The notes below the pieces were generated by a model. That model ran no database searches and had not been told where the DNA came from. It saw only the letters and a program-made list of their open reading frames with translations. This document shows positions 11,372 through 21,009 of a DNA stretch of 31,754 nt, one piece after another. The translations under genes and the position numbers were made by a program. The stretch lies in the NCBI GenBank assembly GCA_000934455.1, contig KN882867.1, positions 57,010-88,763 on the forward strand. Reading direction: 5' to 3'. The stretch is from Apostichopus parvimensis (lineage: Eukaryota > Echinodermata > Holothuroidea > Aspidochirotida > Stichopodidae). Numbering within the stretch: the first letter of the stretch is position 1; each line of letters begins with the position of its first letter.

Positions 11372-14300
11372 GTATGTCTTAGAAATACTAGAAATCTTAA
11401 AGGACAATTCAATGACGACTTATATCCTGAATTGTAGTGTCAATGGAAATGAAAATATCCCGAATAGCAACGACTAATATTGCTGTAGATGATGATTTCA
11501 CGTTAGTTCAAAACATGCAATGATCTCATCTTTTGCAGATAAATATTTCCTATGGACCAGTCTAAGCGGGACTCAATGCACGCTCAATAATAATCTTTGC
11601 CGCTTTCATCTACAACACTTCTGTTACGTTGACGTCAAAGTCGGTGTAAAGGGGAAAAGGGTTAAAGTTGTGCCTGTGGCCGAAAAGGTTCATGTGGGAC
11701 AAGACCTGCTTATGACATGTTGGATATTAAACTCGTATCCGATTCAAGACATTGAAGAAGTAAGTTTCTTTGGTAACCGAATTATAACGCTCATGTAGAA
11801 ATGTTAACATCAACGCCTATGTATTCAACGTGAGATTATGATTTCTTCAAACATAGACAATCAAACATAGACAAATCTGTGTAATATTGCGTCATCAAAT
11901 TTAAGCCAAAAATTGATGTTTTTGAACTATTTCCGAACACCGGATGCTACATTAAACTATTAATCCTACACGCGGTTAATGTCTTTAGAACTGTTTCTTT
12001 TGGAAAAATAAAACAGTCGCGAGTTATCTCTCGCTATATACAACATTGACAAGCCCGTACAGAAGAGGAAAAGGGCCAACGGTAGCTTGATTATTCTAGT
12101 CGTTGTCGCAATGACTGCTCTTTACTTCCTGGAGCATATATATTTGTCAACTAAATTTTCATTTGGTTTTAGGAACTGAAATATATTGCGAGAAGACACT
12201 CAACAGTTCTAGATTCATGCCAAGAGTTTCTGGTCCTTGATTCAGAAAAACCACTTCATGGCATTGTAACGTCATACAATGAAGAATGGAATCCCATAAC
12301 ATTGCATAAGGTAAGCACGTCATCGGAATCGTCATCGCCATAGCCATCATTATTGTCTGTTACAATTTAAGTTGGTAATACAATGTGATCAAGCACTTTC
12401 TAGTACTCTCACATTCTAGTACTCTCACATTCTAGTACACTCACATTCTAGTACAATCACATTCTAGTACACTCACATTCTAGTACACTCACATTCTAGT
12501 ACTCTCACATTCTAGTACAATCACATTCTAGTACACACACATTCTAGTACACTCACATTCTAGTACTCTCACATTCTAGTACAATCACATTCTAGTACAC
12601 TCACATTCTAGTACACTCACATTCTAGTACAATCACATTCTAGTACACTCACATTCTAGTTCACTCACATTCTACACTCACATTCTAGTACACTCACATT
12701 CTAGTACTCTCACATTCTAGTACACTCACATTCTAGTACAATCACATTCTAGTACACTGACTTTCTAGTACACTCACTTTCTAGTACACTCACATTCTAG
12801 TACACTCATTCGTCCCAAAATAAAACTAGCGAGCATTAGTATATATAGCGTAACAGTTTCGAGGCGTTTTCTCTCTGTTAGGCTTGTGAATGTTGCGTGC
12901 TGTCCCCTGTGCAGTGATAACTACTAGTTGGTGTTTGCATAGGTATTTCCTTCTCAATAGAATTTGAAATTCAGACACGGGTTGAGCACGACACCCATCT
13001 AGCCTGGACATGATGAAATTTGCTACCCAATCCAAATACTACAAACTAATATAAGTAATTAATATGGTTTAAATTATATTCATTCATACTTGTCGAACTG
13101 TTTTCTCGCATCTGATTGGCCCATTGTCTTGACATATAGCCGTGCATAATGGTACACTTACCGGCGGATTAATATAAGTAGAAAAATAAAGTAACTCGGC
13201 CAGTTTAATCCTGATCCTGGCTAGCTGCCTAATTCAAAGCAAACGGATCACAGAACTTCTGTCAAACTAATCAGATCTAGTATGATAAGACAAATAGCTC
13301 CTCGGTGTAAACACCCCAGTGGAAAAATGATGACTAACGTTCCCAAGAAAGCTGCTTCCAGCCTAAAGCATACTGGCCGTAGTGGGCGAGCAACAACGAT
13401 AACCTATAGCAATGCTGACATAAATGTTATTAATATTATGGCATTAAGCGACCATGAAATTAAAATAGGCTATATAAAATATAATAAGTTAGTTATAGCA
13501 TTAGAAGTTATTTGAGGCGTCCAATAAACAATAGAGGCAATGTTCAACTGTCATAAGACAGCGATCCAATGAGTTGAACCAACGAAAGACAGTTATACAC
13601 CACCGTTGACTAGCCAATGTCCGAACACTGTTAATATTAACAGCTACGTAACATCTAACTGATAGGCTTAAGCCTATCGTTACTGATCGCAATACAACAG
13701 CAAATGTATACAAGAAATTTCCCGTTCAATCAAATGCACTTGGAAACGTTTCATTTGCTATTCCTGACTATCCGGGGGCCCTCAAGTACGTGGTTTAATG
13801 TGTGATTTATGTGGTAATGACTCGCTCATGCAGTTATAGCATTTTTTTTTGGCTTTGGAGAACCCTGTTTCTGTTAATTGGAACAGTTATCTAACCAGCA
13901 ACGTTTTCTTGTCGGACTGTTGGTTTTCAAATTTAAAAATAACATCGTCTGTCAATGGAGAATATCCTCAACTCACAAATGTCATGTTGTTCTCTTACTC
14001 ACAACGCTCTTACCTGGTCAAAACGAATGCGATTGCTTTAGTACGAACGGTTGTAGATTAGACGTTTTACAAGCTTTACAACCATGTAAAAACTGCTCCG
14101 ATTTGTTCAGTAATTTTATCTAACTCGCCTGGTTTTTCAAGAAAATCAAGTCACAAATCGCCATATAATACGGTATCTAATTGATATGCACCAGTTGTCA
14201 ACACAGATCACGTGACCAAGGTTTTAGTTTTTCGTATCAAATTTATTACATTAAATAAGTAATGATATTCTTAAAATTGCTTCAGCTAAACTAATATATC

Positions 14301-17300
14301 ATATGATGCATCTCTTATAAACAAGAAAGCAATATTTTGAGAAAAATACAGTTTTATGGTTATTTTGACTAAGTCGAAGGAACTCCGTGTGGTGAAATAC
14401 CGTATTTCACTACAATATACACAATGTGGGCATTTTGCATGCGCTTACGTACGTGCAAACTGTACACATGCTTATGCCCTTGCGTCAGATCGTTATGCTG
14501 TACAACGTAGTATTGTTCAACGTAGAGCCTAATCATCCTCAATCTTGTTATTTGCATTTAATTTATTAATCCCAGTATAAATAGCAAATATTTATAAAAT
14601 GGAGTTCAAAGACTATCAAATATCAACAAGAAAACAGAATATGATAAAACAATTTAGATATACATGTTTAAATAGTAAGTTAATTCTGAATTTTGGCAAG
14701 ACTCTACGGATTTCTGAGGTTTCTGCTAGATTTAATCAAAAGGCCCGTGAGTCGGTCATGCAATAGGTGGTTTTCTAATTCCTAAGTTTGTCCGTCATTC
14801 TGACAAATTCACTCCTAGCAGCTGCATTCACAATTCGTCTCAATGACTGGTAATCTATATTCAATATTTGTGCTGTATACTTAATTAACTTTTAATTAAC
14901 TTAGCTTTGTGATTTAGATGACAAAAGGTCTTCATGCTTTATACGTTAACAATACACATTCCTTTTTTTTATTGAGCAATACGTTCTTTCGATCACATAT
15001 TGAGAGTATACCATTGACAAATTAACTCTTGGATATTTTGCATGATTATAACAGTGTCATCAGCATATTTTGTGACTGAGAGATAACCGTTTGATTTAAT
15101 TCAGAAAATGAACCCCCCCCCCCCCCCCGAGGCACACCAACTTTGTTATTTCAGACATATCTGATAGCCCTTTTTCCAATTCAACTTGTCGTTACCACCC
15201 TGTTAAGAAATGAGCTAGCCAATGTAACAGTCATAGCTCAGTAATAAATTCAGATAAATCTTTAATTTACTGATTCGGTAGGACCGTATTGAAAGCACTT
15301 GAGAGATCCAGGAAAAGTACCTTTGACATAGTGGTGTGCTTGCTATTCAATTGTGACACAACTTCATGGATATGTAAAAGCACACCGTCAACACAAGATA
15401 CACTTTTCGTGTAAGCAACTCGACGTTTATCCTCATATTGATCAATACTATCCATCAACTGTGGCAGCAGAAGTTTTTAAATGTAAAACTCGCTTAGGCA
15501 ATAGGTCTAAAATCATAACATTATGGGAGATTCTTCACTTTTGGAACAGGGGATGTAAATACAGTTTTCCACAGGCCAGGAATTTCACTGGAAAATTGAT
15601 ATGTATTTATTAAAGTGTAACATTCTGAAATGAAAATTAATGTTTATTTAGTGCTTTGAATGAATGTTCGGTCTACCCTGCTTTAAAGGAGAAATAAACC
15701 CTAGCTTTTATTGCATCCATTCTTACGTTTTGATAAATGGTCTTTCCAGTAAAAGCAATAGAAAAGCATAAAAATCCCTCCTTTGAGATGAAAAAAACGA
15801 TTTGAATGTAGTTCATGTGTCGCGCCATTTTGTTTGAATTGAGCCAGTTCCCGGATGAACCGTGACGAAAGCGAGCCACTTGGCGTATTTCAAGAAAAAA
15901 ATAGTTTGCCAATCCCTAAAATAATTAGAATTGTACTTTCAACAATAGTAATGAATAAAATATCGATCAAAATATATCTTTTGTCTTTATTGATCTGTAA
16001 AACATGCTTAAAAAGTGTGTAAAATTTATTATTGTAACGAGTATCAGCAGAAATATAAATTTTGGGATATTTTCAACGATTTGAGTTTACCGTGTTTAGA
16101 TTGCTTTCACCGCATACCCAGTCCTAGGGATAGCGTTACTTACATTCATCATTGCACTCCAAAAGTTAAATCATTTACTGTCGAGCAAATATCTTGAAAA
16201 AAGAAAAAAATGGAAGCCTTTGGATTGGAACCAGAATATTCAGAACCAGAATATTCAGAGGAAGAACTGAGACATCGAGAGGGGGAGTTGTGCAAAGAAT
16301 CACAGTCCGCGACTGTTTGTGATGTTGGCTCGAATTCCTATGCTGATACGAGTACCAGTTCCGCGAGCCACTGCGAAGAATGGTGTCTGTGTGCGCTCTG
16401 TTCGCCATTGGAAAGCGAGAAGGAGAGGGTATGCTGCCATGGATTGTTCGTGGAAAAAGCTTTGTTGAGTGCAGGAGAATGTCTGACAAACAGACCTGAA
16501 TTCGGTTAACACAACCAAAGGCTTGGCATTCAGGCATTTTAACCGGCGAAATAAGCTAAGCGAGATGCTCGAACGTAGTGTGAATAGACTATAACTCGTA
16601 TGTAAAGCTTCATTGTTTTGAAGTTACGAAGTGGCTCGCTTACGTCACTTTTGAAGCGCCCTCGATCCTCAAAATAACAAAATGGCCGTTGTTCAAATGG
16701 GTAAAAAAAAATAATTGGGAAATTCGCGTAAAATTCAGGGAAACTTTATTTTGCTTAGTTATTTCACAAATGGAATTAGAAAATTATCCACTACCCCATG
16801 TACACTGCAAAAACCCAGAGTTTATTTCTCCTTTAATTGCATGATAATGCACGAACGGGGTATAACTCAAGCGATGTACGAGGCCGTATGGTTATTCCCC
16901 CCTGAGCCCCTAATTGCAAACCTTTAAAGATGCTCAACTGACGCCTCAATTTATAATTTTGTTGTAAGTTTTAGCTCATGCCTCCCTTTTCATCTGTTTC
17001 ATAGATAATACCCTTCAACAGGATCTGGCATACCGCTAAGATATGTTTCAAGTTTAGGCACGAGTTGGTGTCCGGGACGGCTGCGGAGGATGCGTCACTT
17101 AACTTCACTTTAGTTGTGAAACAACCTGAAAATGACGAACTCGAATTTTACATACAAACAAAGGTTTGTTGAAGTATTGAAAATATCTGATTAAAACCTT
17201 ACACAAATTGAAGTGTCTGATGCTCTTCGCATAAAGTAAAGAATTAAATCAGAGAATAACGGAAACTTGACTGGGATATTTTAGATATTGGAAAAGAGCA

Positions 17301-20300
17301 AAGAAGTTAATGGCTAGGACGGATCGGAACCAGTGGCATCTGGGTAACATGTTACCTGTTACAGGTGATATGTTACAGGTTACCTGGGATACAGGCTAGA
17401 AAAAAAAAACGGAAATACCCTTGAAGTCACTTCTATGCCGCTTTCTTTCCTATAGCATCGAATGACACTGGGGAGTGATCCCTATAGTTACAGGGTATAC
17501 GCAAAGTTCTGTGGCTTCGGACTGGCACCCAGCAAAGACATGGAAATATAAGGATGGACATCAACTAAGGGCTGGATAGCTCAGTTGGTAGAGAGCTCGG
17601 TTTTGAATCCAGAGATCACTGGTTAGAATCCCGTTCTAGCCGTAAATATCTTTGCTCTATTCCAAAATAAAAGAAAGTTAAGAAAACCATCTATCTAATT
17701 GAAGATTATCAGCCTTCATCAAAGTACTCTTTTATATTTATTTGTATTTTGGAATGCTTACTCGCAACACATGTAGCATTATACCACTAAAAGGAAAATA
17801 TGGATTCTTTGACAGCAATCAATCGAATGGATTGATAAATAGGTACTGTCCTAATAACTGAATGCCCACATTTTCATTAACGTTTGAACTTCAAATCAGA
17901 AGGATATCATTTTTTCCATCATTTTTCTCCAGCTTGAACACGTCTTTGAAGAATTCGGAGAAGATATATATGAGGATGTTGAAGATGGTACTTCGTTTTG
18001 AATATATAAGTCATTATCATTTTCAACTTAATTAAACTCCTGTTTTTGTGGATTATATTTACAGACGCAGAATTTATATAACTTGTTCTACGGGTACGGT
18101 TTTGCTGTCTCACAAAAAAACACGTCATAATGGGGATGCTTTGCAGTTTTAATGTTACAGAGAGGATGTATTGGAAGAAGTTTAAATGTTTGGATTTCAC
18201 CGTTTCGTTCCAAGTTAATAAATCGCATACAGTAATTGCAGATGGAGAAAGAGGCCTAAAGAGTTGATACTAATAAAGATTAGTTCATTGTATTTACAAT
18301 ATACTTACAAAATCGTTCTAATAAACTATAGGTTAATCAATGCTCCATCCCTACGTCATACCCTACGTCACTTATTTTCTTTGGAACAGATACCATGTTA
18401 CATCCATATGCCCAACGGCTGGACAAACGTGATTGCATGAGACTAGCGACTTACTTTGATTTGCCTCCCGAAGTTGTGGATTATATCAAGGAAAGCAAAA
18501 GAATGGGCATTGCCCTCTTCACGGAGCTTCGGAAACGGAACTTTTACGATGACAGTTGTATAGATATCTTGATACAAGCATTGCATCACGTTCAACTAAG
18601 AGAATGCGCCTTCCAGGTAGGTATATACAGCAAGTGATGTGCTTCTTACCTTAAAGCATGTCTTCCAGATCCCTGCTACAAGCTATGGTGTTGCCTGTGT
18701 TGTTTGTTTTGTTTTTCTTTCATAATTAGCCGACCATATGGGTATCACTTTCACATATTTATTACAATATAAGATGCTTTTATAGTACGGCATGTTTTAT
18801 TTGTCAGTTTGTGTTTGTCAGTTCATTTAAGATTTTTTTCTGACAATTGTACCTCAGTTTGTAAATTTAACAATTGTGTCCTTCTTCTTGCTTTCAGATT
18901 GAGGCTATCTCTCCAGACATAATGAACACCACACGTTCTTGTGTACAAGGTAGGTAATGTTACTGTTGGCTGATACTGTAAACCGAGAACGTACACAATT
19001 ACATTTAAATCGAAACTGCATTGGTAACAGTGTTCAAGTGCTAAACGTGTTCAAATGTACGACAAACAAGAATAACATTTGTTTGCCTGACTTTTTTAAG
19101 ACATCCCTTCCTAAGAAGTTTCTATCTTCTGAATAGTAAGGAAAACAGTGCATTACACAGACACTCACTATGTAGAGCCACCTGCATCATAATTCTCCGA
19201 ACCCCTAATGGCTTGATCAGAAATCGATATGGTTGCAGACATATAACGCTCACTGCATAAACGGTCTAGTTAGTTAAGAGCCACATACAAACCGGTGATG
19301 GTATGTTTCCACCAAACACTCTGCCCCATGAAACACATCGAGATGTTTTCACTGCAGCAAATAGAGCTAGGCACTCTTTCTTTCTTTCTGTTAATACGTA
19401 ACATAGAGACGTCGGAACATAGAGACGTCGGAATATAGAGACGTCGGAACATAAAGACGTCGGAACATAGAGACGTCAGAACATAGGGATGTCACCATTA
19501 CAGTCACCGATATAGTTTGAAATATTGCGCGTTTTCTGCTTTCGACTTCTGTGTCAGATTTCGTCACACTCAACCACTGTAACAGTGTTGCCCACAGGGT
19601 ATAGTCCATCAAAATATGAACATTACCAAGTTATCCAGGTTTCTTGATATAAACACGAATTCAAAGTCAATTTTCATGTAGCAGGAAGAATTAGGCCTAG
19701 TCTGCGCTTTCAAAACGTGATGGATTCAAGCCGACGGTAGAGGCGTTACACAGAAGCAATTTTATTTGATGCCCCATCAGGGTCATTTCGATAAAATTTC
19801 GACATTTTATCTCTTACATTAAGTTTACAGTGCATGGAGGTGAAAAGTATGTTTCATCATACCCAAACATGTAGGAAGTATAAGGACGTATTAGTTGATG
19901 ACATTATAACAGACATGTGCCCATGCAACCAAAGTTTGGAATGAGATCAGCAAAGTTTGGATTACCGTCTCCCTTTTGTTCTTCTTCTCTTTTCTTTCAA
20001 TGTTAAATAGTTCTACGCAGAATTGATAAATTCCTTGCATTTCGTACATCAATATGGCTTTAAGAAGTTGTTTGTACAAATTCTCATTTTTCTTCTATTA
20101 ACACTTTAATGAAACCTAATTCATAGCAATAATGTTTCCAACAAAGAAAGGTAGGGTTATCTTACATCATGCCACCAAGATAACTCCGTTGTATGGAGAT
20201 GACTGCCCTTTCCAGCAATTGGAGCAACTTGGAACGTAACAGTTGAAAACACGTTGAGGGTCTACAGTTTGGTATCAAGGTCATGTTTTCTCTCACGACT

Positions 20301-21008
20301 TAACAGTTAACCCCGAACTGTCATTAGTAACTTAATTGTCATACCCACACACTCACGTCTACAATTCAAACAGTCGCTCCAGGTCATTACAATGTGCCAC
20401 ATTTGAGCGTCTCCTATGGGACATCCTATAGGGTGCAGCTACAATCCAGCGCACAGAACTAAGTAACATTGCAGGTCCGTAATCATAGACCTGGGTGAAC
20501 AAAGTCACGTATCATTAAGCGCCTCACCCAAGAACAAGAACTATATAATCTGACCAGAACGCGAACCTGGTACAATTGTTATATCGCACGTTCATTGTGT
20601 TAAACCTTTGACTCTACCGACGCATAACGCACTAACGCTCTCTTCCACGTGTTTGTTTTCGTTTTTACAGCACCAGATCCATTTGGGAACCTGAAGGTAC
20701 AAGTATCAGACAAACTAAGCAGACAAGACAGCATAATAATTGCACGTCTATCGGATCTTGCAGTAGCTTTTCAAGACTTACTGGATAAAGATGTGACGCC
20801 AGGAATAACCTTGATTTCTGAATTAGAAAAGCAAGGTTTATTTGGTAAAAATAATGTCAGGAAATTTTCTAAAATATTGAAAGATCTACAGTTTAAGGAT
20901 CTTAGTCAGTTACTAAAAAGATTTCGCAAGGAGCATCAAGGATTAGAAACGAAATCGTCTTTATTTCTAGGACACAAATGCACATTGATCAAAGAAAGTT
21001 ATCGATGA
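11057..21008 (+). CDS. ZU5-UPA-tandem death-fold (DED-like) protein, multi-exon, 5' end not established
   Basis: Eight exons join in one frame: 11057-11371, 11539-11759, 12173-12310, 17005-17163, 17933-17987, 18390-18616, 18898-18949 and 20671-21008 (stop). Each has an AG acceptor and GT donor, and the phases (1,1,0,0,0,1,0,1) match at every junction, which is strong evidence for one gene. The visible product is 501 residues: ZU5 about 1-135, UPA about 135-278, acidic linker 279-297, first death-fold about 299-380, second DED-like domain about 395-475, basic tail to 501. Known relatives with ZU5-UPA plus a death-fold domain are UNC5, UNC5CL, PIDD1, ankyrins, and the FIIND proteins NLRP1/CARD8. 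They act in apoptosis, NF-kB or inflammasome signalling. Two DED-like domains in place of a DD or CARD is unusual. The first exon starts in phase 1, so coding must continue upstream, but I could not place that exon with confidence. No transmembrane segment is visible in these exons. A cytosolic death-fold adaptor or sensor role is inference. Confidence 0.9.
11539..12310 (+). CDS. Two exons: end of ZU5, HFC site and first part of UPA domain
   Basis: Exons 11539-11759 and 12173-12310. The first completes the ZU5 strands and contains LQHFCYVDV, with His-Phe-Cys at 11616-11624 (residues 132-134). This is the place where self-cleaving relatives carry His-Phe-Ser. It continues with KRVKVVPVAEKV and a strand pair typical of UPA starts (hydrophobic, then TCWILNSYP). 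The second exon (ELKYIARRHSTV onward) covers the UPA middle, including WNPITLHK before the next exon. Donors are GAA|GTAAGT and AAG|GTAAGC, acceptors TTTTGCAG and GGTTTTAG. All are good consensus sites. Confidence 0.88.
12400..12810 (+). repeat. 16-bp minisatellite in an intron
   Basis: About 25 copies of a 16-nt unit, CACATTCTAGTACACT, with variants CTCT/CAAT/CACA at the last four positions. One copy is shortened near 12665. It lies 90 nt after the donor at 12311, inside the intron between UPA exons. Variants are interspersed, not blocked, which suggests exchange along the array. Confidence 0.95.
12820..14930. other. Intron sequence, no gene seen
   Basis: AT-rich. Besides the palindromes, a 9-bp inverted repeat with a one-base centre, GTGAAATAC-C-GTATTTCAC, is at 14392-14410. 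ORFs at 12826, 13282, 13501, 13849/13878 and 14369 show no motifs. Confidence 0.5.
13628..13678. repeat. Two adjacent perfect palindromes
   Basis: CTGTTAATATTAACAG at 13628-13643 (16 bp) and GATAGGCTTAAGCCTATC at 13661-13678 (18 bp), 17 bp apart. Both are perfect with no loop. They lie in intron sequence. Confidence 0.7.
14935..15605 (-). mobile_element. Decayed non-LTR retrotransposon (CR1/L2-like LINE), reverse transcriptase fragment
   Basis: Reading from 15605 down, the minus strand shows RT landmarks in order, in shifted frames. WKTVFTSPVPKVKN and YDFRPIA are in one frame, and SCVDGVLLHIHEVV with KVLFLDLSSAFNTVLPNQ in another (15458-15267). LHWLAHFLTGW follows, then a VCLGG region broken by a 16-nt poly-C/G run (15113-15128). 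Next is the catalytic block KYADDTVI (YADDT at 15067-15053), and then CDRKNVLLN one frame over. Stops and at least three frameshifts make it a pseudogene. It sits antisense inside the intron before the exon at 17005. Downstream ORF2 and the 3' tail were not found. Confidence 0.88.
15687..16832 (+). mobile_element. TTAA-flanked DNA transposon (Kolobok-like), 1146 bp
   Basis: TTAA occurs at 15683-15686 and 16833-16836. Inside it the ends are inverted: AGGAGAAATAAACCCT at the left, and AGGAGAAATAAACTCTGG on the opposite strand at the right. Further matching inverted blocks lie inside: a GCCATTTTG block, and GTGACGAAAGCGAGCCACTT (about 15862) against GTGACGTAAGCGAGCCACTT (reverse strand, about 16650). 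TTAA target duplication with AGG-type termini fits the Kolobok superfamily; piggyBac also uses TTAA but normally starts CCC/CCY. No transposase is visible, so it is non-autonomous. It carries one ORF (16210-16509). Confidence 0.75.
16210..16509 (+). CDS. 99-residue ORF with a P2X7-ballast-like cysteine domain, inside the transposon
   Basis: An ATG at 16210 follows a purine-rich leader. The N-terminus is acidic with a short repeat (EPEYSEPEYSEEE, residues 8-20), followed by a Ser/Thr-rich linker (about 40-54). A Cys block follows: EEWCLCALCSPLESEKERVCC (Trp58, Cys59, Cys61, Cys64, Cys75, Cys76) and then ECLTNRPEF (Cys91). The order W-C-x-C-x-x-C-x-P-(about 9)-x-C-C-(about 14)-C-h-T-x-x-P-x-F matches the zinc-binding cytoplasmic ballast domain of P2X7 receptors and its transposon-linked invertebrate homologues. 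The family normally continues past this point; here a stop follows the PEFG, so the domain is cut short. Coding by descent is likely. Present function is uncertain. Confidence 0.65.
   Translation: MEAFGLEPEYSEPEYSEEELRHREGELCKESQSATVCDVGSNSYADTSTSSASHCEEWCLCALCSPLESEKERVCCHGLFVEKALLSAGECLTNRPEFG
17005..17163 (+). CDS. Exon encoding the C-terminal part of the UPA domain
   Basis: 159 nt, phase 0 to 0, acceptor GTTTCATAG, donor AAG|GTTTGT. It encodes IIPFNRIWHTAKICFKF followed by a strand-rich segment with SLNFTLVVKQ. The 'I-P-F-x-x-I/L-W' motif followed by a Cys/Phe-rich strand is the signature of the UPA domain in UNC5 proteins. The preceding intron (12311-17004, 4.7 kb) carries a minisatellite, a LINE remnant and a transposon. 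Confidence 0.87.
17289..17664. mobile_element. Foldback element with a tRNA-like right end
   Basis: 17289-17343 and the reverse complement of 17609-17664 align over about 55 nt at roughly three-quarters identity. Shared blocks are TGGAA.AGAGCAAAGA, GGCTAG.ACGG, AACCAGTG and TCTGG. The right arm is the T-arm and acceptor half of a tRNA-like sequence; the left arm is an inverted copy of that half. Between the arms are GGTAACATGTTACC (palindrome) and repeated TGTTACAGG words. It could be two opposed SINEs or a foldback derived from a tRNA-SINE. Confidence 0.6.
17570..17641 (+). repeat. tRNA-like sequence, degenerate (SINE-type, Gln UUG-like loop)
   Basis: Acceptor GGCTGGA pairs with TCTAGCC with one G-U pair. 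Box A is intact (TAGCTCAGTTGG). The anticodon loop is TTTTGAA, giving anticodon TTG. Box B is GGTTAGAATCC, with the invariant C replaced by A. The D-stem and T-stem each have a mismatch, and the anticodon stem has one mismatch plus one G-U. The cloverleaf folds but the errors argue against a working tRNA gene; a tRNA-derived SINE head is more likely. Confidence 0.65.
17933..18949 (+). CDS. Three exons: acidic linker and first death-fold domain
   Basis: Exons 17933-17987, 18390-18616 and 18898-18949. The first encodes an 18-residue acidic linker (LEHVFEEFGEDIYEDVED) ending in phase 1. The second completes an Asp codon and encodes a roughly 75-residue helical domain: LDKRDCMRLATYFDLPPEVV, then an ESKRMGIALFTELRKRNF block, then IDILIQALHHVQLRECA. 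Spacing and hydrophobic pattern fit a six-helix death-fold, closest to DED or DD. I cannot see a clear E/D-RxDL charge triad, so the subfamily is uncertain. The third exon (IEAISPDIMNTTRSCV) finishes the last helix and links to the second domain. Confidence 0.8.
19020..20640. other. Intron between the two death-fold exons
   Basis: No exon seen. It holds the 16-bp tandem repeat at about 19402-19490. The stretch from about 20340 to 20600, slightly richer in GC (for example GAACGCGAACCTGG), looks like an old dispersed repeat that I cannot classify. Confidence 0.5.
19402..19490 (+). repeat. Tandem repeat, GAACATAGAGACGTCG unit
   Basis: About six copies of a 16-nt unit containing the GACGTC palindrome, with single-base differences between copies. 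The minus-strand ORFs here (RRLYVPTSLYSDVSMF repeats) are produced by the repeat. Confidence 0.85.
20671..21008 (+). CDS. Terminal exon encoding the second DED-like domain and stop codon
   Basis: Acceptor TTTTTACAG, 338 nt including TGA at 21006-21008. It encodes LSDLAVAFQDLL, LISELEKQGLFGKNNV and LKDLQFKDLSQLLKRF. The order 'hydrophobic helix, LhxxLExxGLhxxNN, LxxhLxxhxhxDLxxLLxxF' matches death effector domains (caspase-8/FADD/PEA15 type). FKDL sits where the RxDL motif lies, so its Arg is changed to Phe. The tail after the domain is Lys/Ser rich. An ATTAAA at 21371-21376 is a possible poly(A) signal, about 360 nt downstream. Confidence 0.85.
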
Positions 21009-21009
21009 A

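Noticed and set aside
11079..11412. Minus-strand ORFs over the ZU5 exon
   Set aside because: Shadows of a well-supported plus-strand exon.
12400..12810. CRISPR-like spaced repeat
   Set aside because: There are no unique spacers; it is a head-to-tail 16-bp minisatellite in a eukaryotic intron.
15673..15912. 79-residue minus-strand ORF
   Set aside because: It lies in the left inverted arm of the TTAA element and shows no motif.
17570..17641. Functional tRNA-Gln gene
   Set aside because: Box B has lost its invariant C, and mismatches occur in the D, anticodon and T stems; it lies within a repeat arm.
11057..21008. Calling the gene UNC5
   Set aside because: No extracellular Ig/TSP1 domains or transmembrane segment were found, and the C-terminus has two DED-like domains instead of one DD.
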